Part shown: piece by piece, positions 33,248 through 44,914 of the stretch
Numbering within the stretch: the stretch's first letter is position 1
How the letters are laid out: every line of letters starts with the position of its first letter
NCBI GenBank assembly: GCA_037176885.1
Contig: JAWWNJ010000090.1
Span: forward strand, 1-64,000
Direction: 5' to 3'
Length of the DNA stretch: 64,000 nt
Source of the DNA: Favolaschia claudopus
Lineage: Eukaryota > Basidiomycota > Agaricomycetes > Agaricales > Mycenaceae
Notes under the pieces: model-generated
What the model was told of the DNA's origin: nothing
What the model saw: the letters and a program-made list of their open reading frames with translations, nothing else
The model's database searches: none
Made by a program: the position numbers and the translations under genes

Positions 33248-36200
33248 ATGCCTCCACGCCGCAGTGTACGCTCCAAGCCACGCTCCAAGCCGAAATCGAC
33301 CCCTCGCCCTCCGTCTACGCGCACAACGCGCTCCTCTGGACCCGTCGTCGCCCCCGGTGGACCCAGCCGCGTCCCCAGCCCGGAGGACAGCTCCGACGAC
33401 GACGACGACGATGAGGACGGCGCCTCTGCCACCACTTCCGCCCCTGCCACTGAGCCCATTCCCATCGTCGAGCTCGCTGTTCCCCCCGACCCATCTACCT
33501 ACGCAAGCGGCCCCCCAAAAAAAATCAAGAAGAAGGCAGCCCCGTCCTCGAAGGCGCCTACGTCGTCCTCGAGGCCTCAGCTCTCCCCTCCTCCGCCTGT
33601 AGAGACGCTGCGGGAGCCAGACGGCACTCCAGAGCCCTCCAAGAAACGCCCACTGCCCAAGCCGCTGCCCAAAGCTGGCAATCCTCCTGCTGCGCCCGAG
33701 GACGCTCCTCCTGTGCCGTCTGATGAAACCGCTCCTCCTCCTGCACCGTCCGACAAAAACACCCCTCCTCCTACAACACCCACCGCTCCTGCTTCCCGTG
33801 CTGGCTCCGAAGCCCCCGGCACACCCGCTGTTCCTTCATCCCCGTCGCAGCCTCCTCCTGCAACACCCACCGCTCCTGCTTCCCGTGCTGGCTCCGAAGC
33901 CCCCGGCACACCCGCTGTTCCTTCATCCCCGTCGCAGAAATCTGCTCCCAGCACACCCCGTCGTGCTGCCGCCCCTGCCACCGACAACTCGCCCTTCCTT
34001 TCCCCCGACTCTACACGTAGGACCAACGAGGTCTTGGGGCGCAGCGACGAGGATTTTGGGGAGTTGGTGGGCCACGGCAACGATGGCGATAACGACAACG
34101 CCTTCCTGAATGGCCCGCTTCCGCCGCGCGCTCCCCGCTCTATCACTATCAGCGAGGAGGAGTTGACACGCAACATCTACGCGTCGGTCGCGCTGGATGC
34201 GGCGAGGGTGGCGAGGATGGAGGCGTGGGACTCGCACCATCGTCGGCTCGCCCGCGTAGCTCAGTTTAGGGCGGCGTTCAAGGCAGCAGCACAATGGCCG
34301 GTTGGAGTGGAAGACAGGGAGAAGGAACGGGAGGACAAAGGGAAGGGGAAGGCCAAAGAGGGGAGGGAGCAGAAACGGCGTGACCCGCGCGCGGCGTCTG
34401 TGGAGGAGGTGGAGGACGAGTACGACGTGGCATGGCGTGAGAGAACGGCGAACTCAAATGCGAACTCAGACGCCGAGGAGGAGGAGTCCTTGACTGGGGC
34501 AGAGGGCAAGAAGAAGCGGAGTGGGTTGCGCGCCGAAGCCCGTGAATGGTACGCGGCGTTTGAGGAGAAGGTCGACGAGGTGGCGGAGAAGCTTGGGGTT
34601 TCGAAGAAGGTTGCACGAGCGTATCTGAGCGGGGCGAGCGAGAGGGCGAAGAAAGACAAGAGGGGGTACAATGAGAGGACGGCAAAGGTGTGGTGGCATT
34701 TAAAGGAGTACAACAAAAGTATGTGCCACGTCTTTTACGTCCGTTTCCTTTCCTGTGCTGACACTACCTTAAGACCCCGCCAATGACACCAAGATCGGCA
34801 TGAGTGAGGCTCACAGAATGTATTCCCACCGCGAGTTCGACAACGTGTCGCGAGAATGGACTGCTGCCGACCTCGAGCAGCTTCGAGCAGATTACCTGGC
34901 GACGCATCAAGAGAAGGAGATTGAACCCCTTTCGGGCACGGCGGCTGCGAGGGACGCAGCTAAGATTGCGCGGTGGTTTCAAGACGAGGTAAGTTTGGTG
35001 GCAGTCGTGGCAGTATCACCCGTGGCAGCTGGAACTGACACATCATTCTGTAGCTCGTGCTGCTGGAGCGCCGCACGGGTGCGCGAGGCTTCGTTGTCAT
35101 CGCTCCGAGTTCAGTGAGCTCAACAATCCGCGTCCACACCCTCGGCTCCGAAAACAGCATGCGCTTCTTCCCTGAGCAGCTGCGGAAGGAGGCGCATGTC
35201 TTCGGCAACCAGTTCTCGGTCTGGGCCTGCGCCGACGCCGCCAAGGAAGAAGCTTCGGAGCCTGAGGAGCGTGTGAAGCCCGAGGGGGCGACGGAGCTCA
35301 GGAAGGAGGTTTCAAACGAGTTGACTCGGCAACTCAGTGAGTGTCCCAGTTTCTGTCGGTTACGTTTCCTTTTCAACGTTTCTGTACCAGGCGAGATCAC
35401 TGGCTTCCAGTACACCTCAATGCCATACTCGACCTTCAAGGCTTCAGTCAGCGCTGCGCGTGGCATCAATATCCGGGGGTGGCCTGATGAGGTCCAGTGG
35501 GGAACTCCCTCCAACTTCAGCGGCCCCGCTACTCAGCAAGTAGGGCGTATCTGGGACCTGCTGTTTAGCGGCGTGATCCAGTTCTATCACATGAAGAAGG
35601 ATGAGTGGGACGACATCAAGGCTGAGGTGGCAGAGGAGAAGAAAGAGAAGAAGGCGGCGAAGAAGTTGGCAAAGAAGGAGGGGAAGGGGGAGGAGAAGAA
35701 GACAAAGGGGGGGAAGAAGGCAGCGGGAAAGAAGAAGAAGCAGGAGGAGGAGGAGGACGAAGAGGAGGAGGAGGAGGAGGAGGTGCCAAAAAAGAAGAAG
35801 AAGAAGCAGGCGAGGTTTAAAGAGGTGGAGGAGGAAGAACCGGAGGCAGAGTCGACTCCCGAGCCCCCTAGCCCCAAGCCGAAGGGAAAAGGCAAGGGGA
35901 AGGGCCGGGCCAAGGGGGGTAAAGAGGCAGAGGAGGAGGAGGAGACCCGTCGTTCCACCAGAGGGCAGAAGCGCAAGCGGGTGCCTGAAGCCCCAGCGAC
36001 GGATGACGGGGAGGATGAAGTTGCGGATGAGAGCGACGAAGCACCCCCCAAGAAGTCAAAGACCTCAGCTGCCACCCGTGCCACCGCCGCCCCCGTCAAC
36101 AAGTCGAAGTCCAGCTCGTCTGCCACGTCTGCCACCGCCGCCCCCGTGAAAAAGTCCAAGTCCAGCTCTGCCACGCCTGCCACCGAGCCCAAGAAGAGAA

Positions 36201-36664
36201 AAGCGCCGACCAAGCCGTTGGAGGATGAGGGGGAGCGGGCTAGGAAGCGGCAGAGGGTGGAGGTCGTCATCAAGAAGCCGGCATTCAAGCACCGGCGGAA
36301 GGAGTTCCCCAGCAACTCCGTGGTTGGTGATACCAGCAGCGAGCAAGAGGATGGTGGCAATGGTGGCAAGGGCGGCGGAAACAGTGACGGGGGCAGTACG
36401 AGCGGCCCCGTGGCTTCAGGTTCAGGGTCCGGGGGAGGGGATGGCGGTGTGGTGGTGAAGAGCCGCAAGGACATGACCCCAATGGAGAAGCAGGATGGGA
36501 ACAAGAAGATGGCGGAGGAATCCAAGGCTAGGGATGCAGCGAGAAGGGCCAAAGCTGGCAGCTCCAAGGCCCCCGCCGTCGCCAAAACCCCCCGCAAAAG
36601 CCTTGCCGAGATCGATCGTGCCGGCTCGGAGGAGTACGAGGACTCCGACTCCTCCTCCGATTAG
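33248..36664 (+). CDS. KDZ cargo: large charged protein of unknown function
   Basis: Exons 33248-34718, 34774-34988, 35054-35336 and 35391-36664, all in phase; 1080 aa. The N-terminus is basic, then a Pro/Ser/Ala-rich region with a 29-residue tandem duplication (TPTAPASRAGSEAPGTPAVP and its repeat). The central core (about residues 430-720) looks globular: REWYAAFEEKVDEVAEKLGV, ARAYLSGASERAKK, AHRMYSHREFDNVSREW, FVVIAPSSVSSTIRVHTLGS, NQFSVWACADAAKE and VGRIWDLLFSGVIQFYHM. The C-terminal 350 residues are Lys/Glu runs with several basic patches of nuclear-localisation type and a Ser/Asp end. It is the only plus-strand gene of the element. Chromatin or nucleic-acid binding is plausible from composition, but no domain was recognised. 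Confidence 0.7.
33783..33956 (+). repeat. 87 bp in-frame tandem duplication in the cargo gene
   Basis: Two nearly identical 87 bp units encode a 29-residue Pro/Ala/Ser segment, starting at CACCGCTCCTGCTTCCCGTG in each. This suggests recent slippage or unequal exchange within a disordered linker. Confidence 0.8.
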
Positions 36665-36877
36665 AAGACCTTCCTCCTGCTCGTTGTCTGCTGCTCCCCG
36701 CCCCTGCCTCGCCTTTTTGCTTGCTTTGAGAATCGTCTCGAGGCCGGGGGGTTTTTTTTAACTGAATTACATATATGCTGTATCACTAGTACTACTGACG
36801 CGTGCGCAAACGGCGCGAAATAAAAAAAATATCTTGCTGTTTTGAAATAATGTTAGAGGTCAAAATAAAAAAGAGTC

Positions 36878-37542
36878 CGTGGCAGGGGTGGCACAGGACA
36901 CCTCAGAGCAAGGCCCACACCTTCCTTTTTAGGAAGTGGCAACGGTGGCAGGAGGGTCTTCTGAGGGTCACCACCCACTCTGAATTGTGTGGCAGGGATG
37001 GCACGGGCCACCTCAGAGCAAGGCCCATACCTTCCTTTTTAGGAAGTGGCAACAGTGGCAGGAGGGTTTTCTGAGGGTCGCCACCCACTTCCACTTACGT
37101 GGCAGGGATGGCACACTGAAGCCCCCCATCCACCCTAAAAATGTTTCCGTGGCAGAGATGGATGGCTTCAGCCCCATATTCCACTACAAAACAAATACGT
37201 GGCAGGAATGGCACCACTTTCTACCCCACAAAAATATGGTGGCAGAGGTGGACGCATTCAAGCCTAAATTTCACTACAAAACACTATTGTGGCAGGAATG
37301 GCACATTTTTTGCGTCCAAAACAATATGGTGGCAGAGGTGGATGAATACAACCCTAAATGTGACTACAGTTACTATATATGGCAGGTGTGGCTACCAAAA
37401 GCACCCCAGGACACCGCCGTGGCAGCCCCTCCATGGCAGGTATGGCACCAAAATGGTGGCAGGCCACGCCTCTGGACTTGCAGCCTATGATGAGAAATGT
37501 TTATCTGCTGTACTTTCAGTATTGTGGTGGGTAATACAGGTG
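36878..37542 (-). repeat. KDZ right terminal inverted repeat
   Basis: Reverse complement of 24,794-25,458 with very few differences; the outer 40 bases are identical. It has two of the roughly 110 bp inner units against three to four on the left. Open frames inside both copies code the same accidental peptide, as expected for an inverted repeat. Confidence 0.85.
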
Positions 37543-37550
37543 GGAGAAGG
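37543..37550. repeat. Target-site duplication, right copy
   Basis: GGAGAAGG immediately after the terminal CAGGTG; identical to 24786-24793. Confidence 0.85.
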
Positions 37551-38010
37551 TGGGGGGTTTTTTGTAGTCTTTCAAATTTCGTCTTTCTTTTCTGACCGAT
37601 CATAATGGCAACAGGAACGTGTTTCAGCAACGACATACGCAATCGCCGTGCCATGCCGCCCCTCAATGTTCGTCATCGCGCCTCGTGATCAAAACCGAAC
37701 CGTCGCCCCTTTTCCCCCAACCCCACCACCAACGCGTCCAAATTCCTCAACACACGCGCCCCGCGTCTTGTTGAATTTGCCACAACAACCACAACACCAC
37801 GCGCCTCTAGCCGCCTGACAATGTTCTTGTGAGTCACTCTTTTGAGCCCCGCTTTCACACTGAAAACACTCTCGCGCTTCTTGCTCTTTTCTCCCAATTC
37901 TTACGCACCACAATGTCAACCTCTCAGCAATCTACCTGCTGCCACTGCCTCAACTTTTTGCTGCCTCGAAAAAGAGCCAGATGCTCAGCCTGGTGCTTTG
38001 AACGAAAGAA
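37551..38010 (+). other. KDZ right flank, no firm gene
   Basis: Contains a 53-codon frame from 37,913 (MSTSQQSTCCHCLNFLLPRK) with C-x2-C and further cysteines. It might be an exon, but has no supported partner. The rest is CT-rich. Confidence 0.25.
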
Positions 38011-38016
38011 AACCAG

Positions 38017-38170
38017 CACAGTAGAGACAAACCCAGGGCTTTGTGCTTGCCAGCTAAGGCGAACAACTGAATAACAAGTACGGTAGAGACAATCAAGGTG
38101 AATTGTGCTTGCGCTTTTCCGCACAAAAGATTTATATCAGTACAGTAGAGACAAACAGTGTGATTTGTGC
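38017..38170 (+). repeat. Three imperfect tandem units of about 60 bp
   Basis: Each unit has the core AGTAGAGACAA followed about 15 bases later by TTGTGCTTG; cores at about 38,020, 38,081 and 38,141. Spacing is 60-61 bp. Confidence 0.65.
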
Positions 38171-38179
38171 TTGTCTGCT

Positions 38180-39850
38180 AACGCTCTAGATCCGCATCCA
38201 CATTACGCATTACAAACAATAGAAGTTCAAACATGCTAAAGACTGGCAGAACTGCATCCAATCAGATCCGCACTAAACTGCTGATTTTCTTAAAAGGTTA
38301 CTTAGTAGAACAAATTACGGACACTTGGGTATTCTCTCGAATAAAGTCATTTCCAAAGAACCTAAGGGAAACTAAATTTCCACTTGACATTGCGCTAAAT
38401 AGCATTGTACCGTCAAACGGCGCAATTCCTGTTAGGTAGGGGTCTCTGCAAGACTACCTGAGTAAAGAAGATGGGTTAATGCTATGTTAAATTATTAACA
38501 CGACAAAATGGAATGTTATTAAAAAACTTCAGAATATTCCGACCCCTCGCAGCAGTTCCAATGCTTCATACCCTCTCCCCCTTCATCCCCCCCCATCTAC
38601 TTCTTCAACAATCCCAGTGCACCTGCATTTGCAAGCGCGCTGCCCAAGCCAACCCTGAGCAGCAAACCGCACAAATACAGTCGCTTCAGAGTACATTTGA
38701 TCAGGGAGCAAGGAGACAATGGAAACAGTCACCCAACTTGTCCGTACGGAAAATCACAGTCAACCCAATTGACCCAAGGCTCTTCCTCTTCTCAGAAAGG
38801 ATGCCATCCAACTCCTCTTGCTCTGAGACCTCATCCATCTCGAGGTCTTCTTCAGGAGGAACTTCATAGTCCTACTGCCCATTTGGATAGTCCCAAACTT
38901 CAGGCATAGTTTGTGATGTTATTCTTTGTAAAAAAGCTCCGAAAAAAATCTTCCAACGTGTCAGCGTTAGCTGGGAAATGTTAAGCAAGAGATCTCCCAC
39001 TTGATCCACTAGTGTTGAAAATCCAGGTTGGTTTCAAAATTGTAAGTTGAGTATCAATGAATCTCAATATAAATCAAGGTGTTTACCTGAACAACTGTCG
39101 TAAAGACAAACATTGGAAGAATAAGCACACAGCTTTACGACTTTGAGACTAGCTCAATTGATCTTGAAGAGAGCTTGCGTTCACATAGTTTACAGTAAAT
39201 CGCTATTGTTATAGGAGGGAACAACTCCCTTATGTACTTCATGAGAATTGATTCAAGATCTTTTCAGGGATATTCTTCAGATGACTTGTTGAAGGTATAA
39301 GGGAAAGCCATGCAAAATGAGGTCATTGCTAAGTTCTTTTACTTTGCAGCATTAACGTCATATATACTGTAAGGCGCTAGGAGGCCTCACAGATGGGTAG
39401 CTGTCGTACAATAGCCCTGGCAGGATGAGAGAGCCTTATATTGTGGTAAGACTCTCAGAATGACGGTCAAGGCCACCAAGAGCCGGAATATTCCGGGCTC
39501 CTATGCAGTAGACTTCCTAGATCCTCCGAATATTTCGAGGGGACTGAGCAGAGGGTCAAATAGGTCCAATATGTGGATCAGATAAGGCAGATATATGCTG
39601 TAGGGCTGTCTAGTGCCTAATGCCTCAAGTATCGGCCCAGGCAAGGCAAGTATGAACAAATCAGAGCACCCAAGCCTCTATCAGCAGCCCTTAGGCTCTG
39701 GAGAGACCGTTGTAGGCAATGATTGTTAGAGGTAAAGATGATAGTGATCATGTGATCTGAGTACATGTGACTTGTAGCTAAAGAGTAAATAAAATGAGTA
39801 AACAGCCCCTTACATATACAGACCTCTCTCGAAAGTTGAACGTACTGATG
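38180..39850. other. Gene-free stretch
   Basis: AT-rich with many short frames on both strands. 39,360-39,840 has repeat-like composition (CATATATACTGTAAGGCGC, AGGCAAGGCAAG) and may be an old LTR, but no matching partner was found in the window. Confidence 0.3.
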
Positions 39851-39859
39851 CCTGGTTCA

Positions 39860-42800
39860 GTCGGTCACTGATTGAAGAGCAATGGAAAACCCACCAGGAG
39901 GCCGCCTTCCATCGACGTCTCGCGAAATCGCGCGTTTGAGGGGCGGAGCCAGCAGCCCTTCTGCTTTGTCCTCCGTTTGGTCACCTGCAAGGGAAGCAAC
40001 GACCTCTTTGCCTGCGCGCTTCTGCTTGGAAGACTCAGCCTCGAGACCGCCCTCACCCCTAGAAGCCTGAGGTGGGCCGCCAAGGACAGGGCCCGCCCTA
40101 CCGAAGCTCAAGGTGCGAGCGCGCCGAGGAGGAGGTTCGATTCTCGGGGACAATGCTGAGGCGCAGCACCGCGGGTGACGCACTACCGGTAATCTGCAGC
40201 CATGCATCGAGAGGGGTGTCGCGAATGCCCTTGCTGTCCCAGAGCCCGAAGTCTGGAAGCTCGGGAGCACTCTTGTGAGGGACATAGAAGCCAGGTGGCA
40301 GCGGGTGCTGGCATGCTTTGGGGGTCGTGGTCGTTTTCAGGAATCCTCTCAATGAAAGCGCCCACGGAGTTGAGGATCGCTTCCATTGCAGGGCAATCCG
40401 TAATCTCGCCGATGGAATTGTTGAGATCCTTCTAAAGGGAGCATTAGCAAAGCCACAGAGACGAGACGTACCAAAGGGTTGAGCACAATATTGACAAGCT
40501 TGCGGGCGTTGGAGACCTGCTTAGCGACAAACTCGGCAGGAGGAACAGGCCATTCGGAGTAGAGCTGAACGCTGCAGTAGTTGATGAAGTTGACCAGGTT
40601 CTGGTCTTCAATGGCGAGCAGGCGGTTGTACTCAAATTTGGTGGGTGCAAGAGGGGCCCGCGAATAGTCCCTCACAAACTCCTGGACGCCAGGGAGCGTG
40701 AACTGCAGGGATAGGGCATCATACTAGACAAAAAAGTTGTCAAAACAAAATCAGTGATGAACAGTCGGTCTAAACGCACTGTATCCAGATCTCGGCCCAC
40801 AACGCGCCTGGGAGGATTGCGTACAACTCTTTCCAAAGCTTGGGGTGGGCGCCAGCGAACCACCTGGTCAATGGCGACTAGCAAACGGTCGAAGATGGGC
40901 GCTCGAAGATGGGCGCGAAGATGGGTGTTATCTTGGAAGTTGTGCAAGGCCACATCAGCAAAACAGGAAGGGACAGTTTTCACCGTTACGCACCGCGACC
41001 AGCATCCACTATTCCAGATCGCAGCGACCCAGGTGCGACATGGTACGCACAAAAGGAAGCAGGTGCATCGTTGCAGGGTGTGCGAAGAGCCACAGGCAAC
41101 ACACATCCCCATACGAGAACTCTCACTCGCTGAGCAGTTCAGTGTGACCCAACGGAATGAACAGGCAGTAGACGGGGGTGTTGAAGTCGTCCCTTGAAAG
41201 CGTCCCTGAGCGTGGGCGGCCCTGAACTGGCCTATGGAGAGCCTGTCCAAGCACACAGTGTTTTCGCCGACAACATTCAAGAGGGGCTTCCAGACATAGA
41301 GGTAAGAGGACTGACACCAAGTAAATATTACAAGACGAAGTACGCTTGTTTTGATTTTCCAGAGCCATAATCAGCGCAGGGACATGGTCCCGCCACCCTG
41401 TCCCTGCAGATTCTCTTGAGATTTATCCCAGATAATAGTCAACAGAAGCCTATACTTGCCTGAACATTTTCCCCAGGGACGTGGGCAAGCTTGCGCGACT
41501 GGTGATGCTGCAGTGCTTGGCTCAGACTGTGGCGCCGGGGTCGTTTCACAAAGGGGCAAAAAATTGTGTGTGGCTTCTGGCATACACACTTGACATTATA
41601 ATCAAACTCGAAAATCTGATGGACTGATTCCGCTCCGGGTTCTACGAATTTGAACTCCCGCTCACTGTGAATGCTCTCCACTGCATTGGTTCCGCTGGGA
41701 TTCGTCGCATTGATTGTGACTGTGCCCAGGGAGGGCTTGGCCAGACCCGCTAACAGTCTCCGTACTCTGGCGAATTCAACAGCCTTTCTTCTGCTGGTGT
41801 TTCAAGGTGTCAGCGGCAATGAGGCGCTTCACATTGCGCTGCACAGGTTTTTTAAGGTCTTGATCTCCATGGCCAAACTTCAAGCGGGGAACATCGTCCA
41901 CAATGCCATTCAGACGATCTGTGATGAGCTCTTTCGAGCGAGTTTGGATTATTGTGTGCTTGAGGATCTTTGGGCACCACTTTTTGTTGAATGTGAGTCA
42001 ACCTCGTCGACCCCGCAGATGATCCCCTCCACCCTGGAGAAATTCTTTAACTCTGTTGTGCAATTAAATACTGTGCTGCCACATACATACCAAAATATGC
42101 AGAACAAAGGCCTTGACAGATCTCCCTCTGACCACCCCCGATCCTTTGAACTTGAAGCAGCTGAAAGGCGGACTGGAATGGGCTACACGTGTCATCACCC
42201 CCATCCTGCTTTCTTGCCGATGCCTCCACGCTGCCCACTCTTGTGCACCTGAGACCCTACGACCCTGATTCAGCAATTCGCGCTGTGACCCAAGCCCAAG
42301 ACGCTCTGAAAGCGGCAATGTCACTCGCCCGGATCCCCATAATCTCAGTGGAGGAGTCGAACAAGCTGACTGTCGAATTTGAGGCACGAGTTAAGACTTT
42401 GATGGCTTCATTGGAGGAGGAGCGTGCACGCGTCTCAGCTTTGCAAGCGTTGCTTGACGCTAAGACTCGCGAGCATTGATCTCATTGACTCACACAATTT
42501 TATTCCTTCCGTTGAAGACTGTTGAAAAAATAAAGGCTAGTCTTGAATGCACCGGTTTAGACAATCGTCAACAGCTCGCAAATTTCTCAACAAAAGTAGT
42601 TGGCGTGGAAAGCTGCTCCCAAATGAACAATGTCACCCTGACTTGTCACATCTGTGATTACAGATTTTTCCAAGCCGCTTTGGCCACAGAGAAGCAAGTT
42701 GACAACAAAGGAGCTGACGGGCAGTCACAATAGCCCGAGGAGGGCGACGAAAGACCTTAAGAGATACTGGGAAGTTTCTACCATTAATTTCAAGTGCCAA

Positions 42801-43090
42801 ATAAAAGCAAAACCGAAAAAAGCAACATACCTTGAGTTCGTCGTTGTAAACCAATAGTGTCCGATCCTCTACCTTGAAGGGTTGGTTGAAATGGACAGCG
42901 CTTATCAAATTGGTTTGGACCACAAGGGGGACAGACACAACATTGCAGACGTTGATCGCTGAGTCAACAGCCATCTGAACGATGACAGGGATCGCCGCCA
43001 CAGGTAAGGGAAGGGTGGATGTTGCTACAACGCGAAAATTGACGCTTGGATTGAAGATCTCAGCGCCTGTGGTGATTTGAAGTAGAAAAC
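39860..43090 (-). CDS. Multi-exon orphan gene (model incomplete)
   Basis: Coding-looking minus-strand segments in order: 42,830-43,085 (VVATSTLPLPVAAIPVIVQM, NQPFKVEDRTLLVYNDELK); about 41,790-41,930 (DDVPRLKFGHGDQDLKKPVQ, RNVKRLIAADTLKHQQ); 41,600-41,780 (PSLGTVTINATNPSGTNAVE, SEREFKFVEPGAE); about 41,200-41,310 (NVVGENTVCLDRLSIGQF); 40,475-40,725 (LPGVQEFVRDYSRAPLAPTK, LLAIEDQNLVNFINYCSVQL); 40,300-40,430 (GEITDCPAMEAILNSVGAF); and 40,095-40,300 (APELPDFGLWDSKGIRDTPL, ITGSASPAVLRLSIVPE). The donor GTACGT at 40,473 and other splice sites support spliced coding. Beta-rich segments suggest a sandwich fold. I do not recognise the family, and several exon edges and frames are unresolved, so it may be decaying. 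Confidence 0.4.
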
Positions 43091-43352
43091 CCAGTCTAAA
43101 TTCCAGTTCCTGAGCTGTTTAGGTGTGATGGACTTTCCCCATGCATTAATGCAAATACTGCAACCTGGGTGGTTTCTCGCATGCTATCCCTTGTGGCATG
43201 GCTCATTGGCGCCAACCGCTCGCATAATTATTTAAGTTGTCAAGGGGGCACTGGTTGAACACAACTGCCTTGCGATGTGTCTCATAGGCTGTTGACACTG
43301 GGCTGCTCAAAGTCATCTGCATCCTCAGTTACAAAGTCAATAGAGGTGATCT

Positions 43353-43660
43353 TGTTGGAATGTGGGTTTTGCCTCTGACATCATGAGTGTCCCCACTTTG
43401 ATCCTTCATGATTCTATCATCAATATCTGATCCTACTGATCCTATGCATCCCTCTGATCATTTATGATCCTATCATTGATACCTGATCCTACTGATCCTA
43501 TGTCCTTTGTTCTCTTTATGATAATCCCCTTGTTCCCAATTAGGTAGGTCCTTTGTGCCCAATTAGATCTTCCCTTTATCTACCATATGTTGCATTTCCT
43601 TTGTTCATGTACCTATATATACAGCCTAGCTAGTGCCTTATCTATTGTCAATGTTGTATT
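43353..43660 (+). mobile_element. Copia-type LTR, plus orientation
   Basis: Starts TGTTGGAATGTG, contains repeated TGATCCTA segments, TAGGTAGGTCC, and a TATA-like ACCTATATATACAGCCTAGC. The same sequence occurs inverted at 47,280-47,490 and 57,689-57,983. The right end is uncertain. No adjacent pol in the same orientation, so it is solo or a fragment. Confidence 0.65.
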
Positions 43661-44820
43661 CCTTCACCTCCGACAGCGGTTTGCTGCTCGCTACAAGTGC
43701 ATTGTGCATGCACCGTTACTGTATTTGCATGCAAGAGAAACATGTTCAGGCAATTTGCGGCATACTTGGGGTGACACCGCCTCTGTGGTTGCTGACAGTG
43801 TTCAGATTGGTTTCCTGAATGTGGTGCTGTTAATCCTCAATAATGGGCACACGTTGGCCAAGCAAGAGTGGCACTCGAGTTTATTTTCAACATCACTGGT
43901 ATTATTTTTCCAGGTTCTGTTCCCAGCAGAAGTCAGCCGGAATCGGATGGTCGTCCATGATTAATATTTCAGTCAAGGAGATAAGAATAGAGGAGCATAC
44001 CAATCGAGAACAGTATTGCTTGATATAAGTAATCTGAGCTGCTTCTATAGCCTTATAAGCAAGTTGATCTGACATCGTCAATTGCCATCGGATACAAAGA
44101 ACCATCAAAAAGAGCTTTTGGCACTCTTGGAGTGCTTGAGCGGGAAGGTGAGCTACAACAACGTAACCAATTGTGAAGACCAGCTACAGACAAACACATG
44201 CAATTATCATGGCCTGCGAGTGCGTAAGTGCTTCATTGTTCCTCGTTGTCGGTACTTACATACTCTGGTTTCTATTCACAGTTTTGCTCACAACATGTAT
44301 CAAACACTCATAATGCCTGCGGGAACACAATCATTTCCACGACTTCGTGCGGTGTTACCAACATTGTCAACCTCTTGGACCGCAATGTGATGCACTTAAT
44401 CGACTACAGGTGGACAAAACCGTCCGCTGGAAGGCCGGTTTAATCATATACACCTCCGGTGCCAGAGATTACTGATGATCCTTGCACAATCAACAAGATC
44501 TTGAACGAGTTAAACCAATTGTATACTACAAAGTGAGTGTCTTTAGTGTGTATTTATAGAGCCACACCATAGACATTCCATACAATTTGGCCGAAGCGGC
44601 TTGGGTTACAGTGTGATCGATGTGTTGGAGGGTGTACACCAGATGGAAGCCGAAAAGGCAAATAGAGCACCAGATGGGAGGCGAAAAGCCCAGTCACATT
44701 ATCACAAAGTGCCTAAATATGTGACAATGTACGAATAAGGAAGGCGACACCGTCTGTACCAAACCACGCCAAACACCACGTTCAACACGATGTTGAAGTC
44801 TGGGTTTTTAGTCCTGTTTG
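43661..44820. other. Gene-free stretch
   Basis: No frame with splice support. Scattered copia-like words only. Confidence 0.3.
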
Positions 44821-44825
44821 CACTA

Positions 44826-44914
44826 TTGGTAGAATAGCTCAGTTGGATACCTTGGCTTAGAGCATCTCACATGACATGAGAAGGCGGTAGGTTCGATTCC
44901 TGCTTTCCAACACA
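44826..44914 (+). tRNA. tRNA-derived sequence (SINE head or tRNA pseudogene)
   Basis: Canonical A-box TAGCTCAGTTGG and B-box GGTTCGATTCC, a good T-stem (GTAGG/CCTGC), an anticodon stem TCTCA/TGAGA and a weak acceptor stem (TTGG/CCAA). The D-loop holds an extra segment (about ACCTTGGC), and position 33 is not T, so it is unlikely to be a working tRNA. Pol III promoter elements are intact, as in SINEs. Confidence 0.45.

Larger units (their letters stand above)
24794..37542 (-). mobile_element. Complete KDZ DNA transposon with cargo genes
   Basis: 12,749 bp bounded by inverted termini CACCTGTATTACCC...GGGTAATACAGGTG and a perfect 8 bp duplication. It contains, from right to left on the minus strand, a TET/JBP dioxygenase, a small basic protein, a viroplasmin-module protein and the KDZ transposase. 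One large gene on the plus strand is divergent from the dioxygenase. KDZ transposons with associated TET/JBP genes are known from basidiomycetes (Iyer and co-workers described the class). All five gene models are open in full, so the copy looks recent and may be autonomous. Its strand is assigned by the transposase. Confidence 0.85.

Noticed and set aside
35587..36597. 336-codon minus-strand Ser/Phe-rich ORF
   Set aside because: Exact antisense of the Lys/Glu-rich exon of the plus-strand cargo gene; its composition is explained by codon complement.
44826..44914. Functional tRNA gene
   Set aside because: The enlarged D-loop, a non-T at position 33 and a weak acceptor stem make a working tRNA unlikely; listed as tRNA-derived instead.
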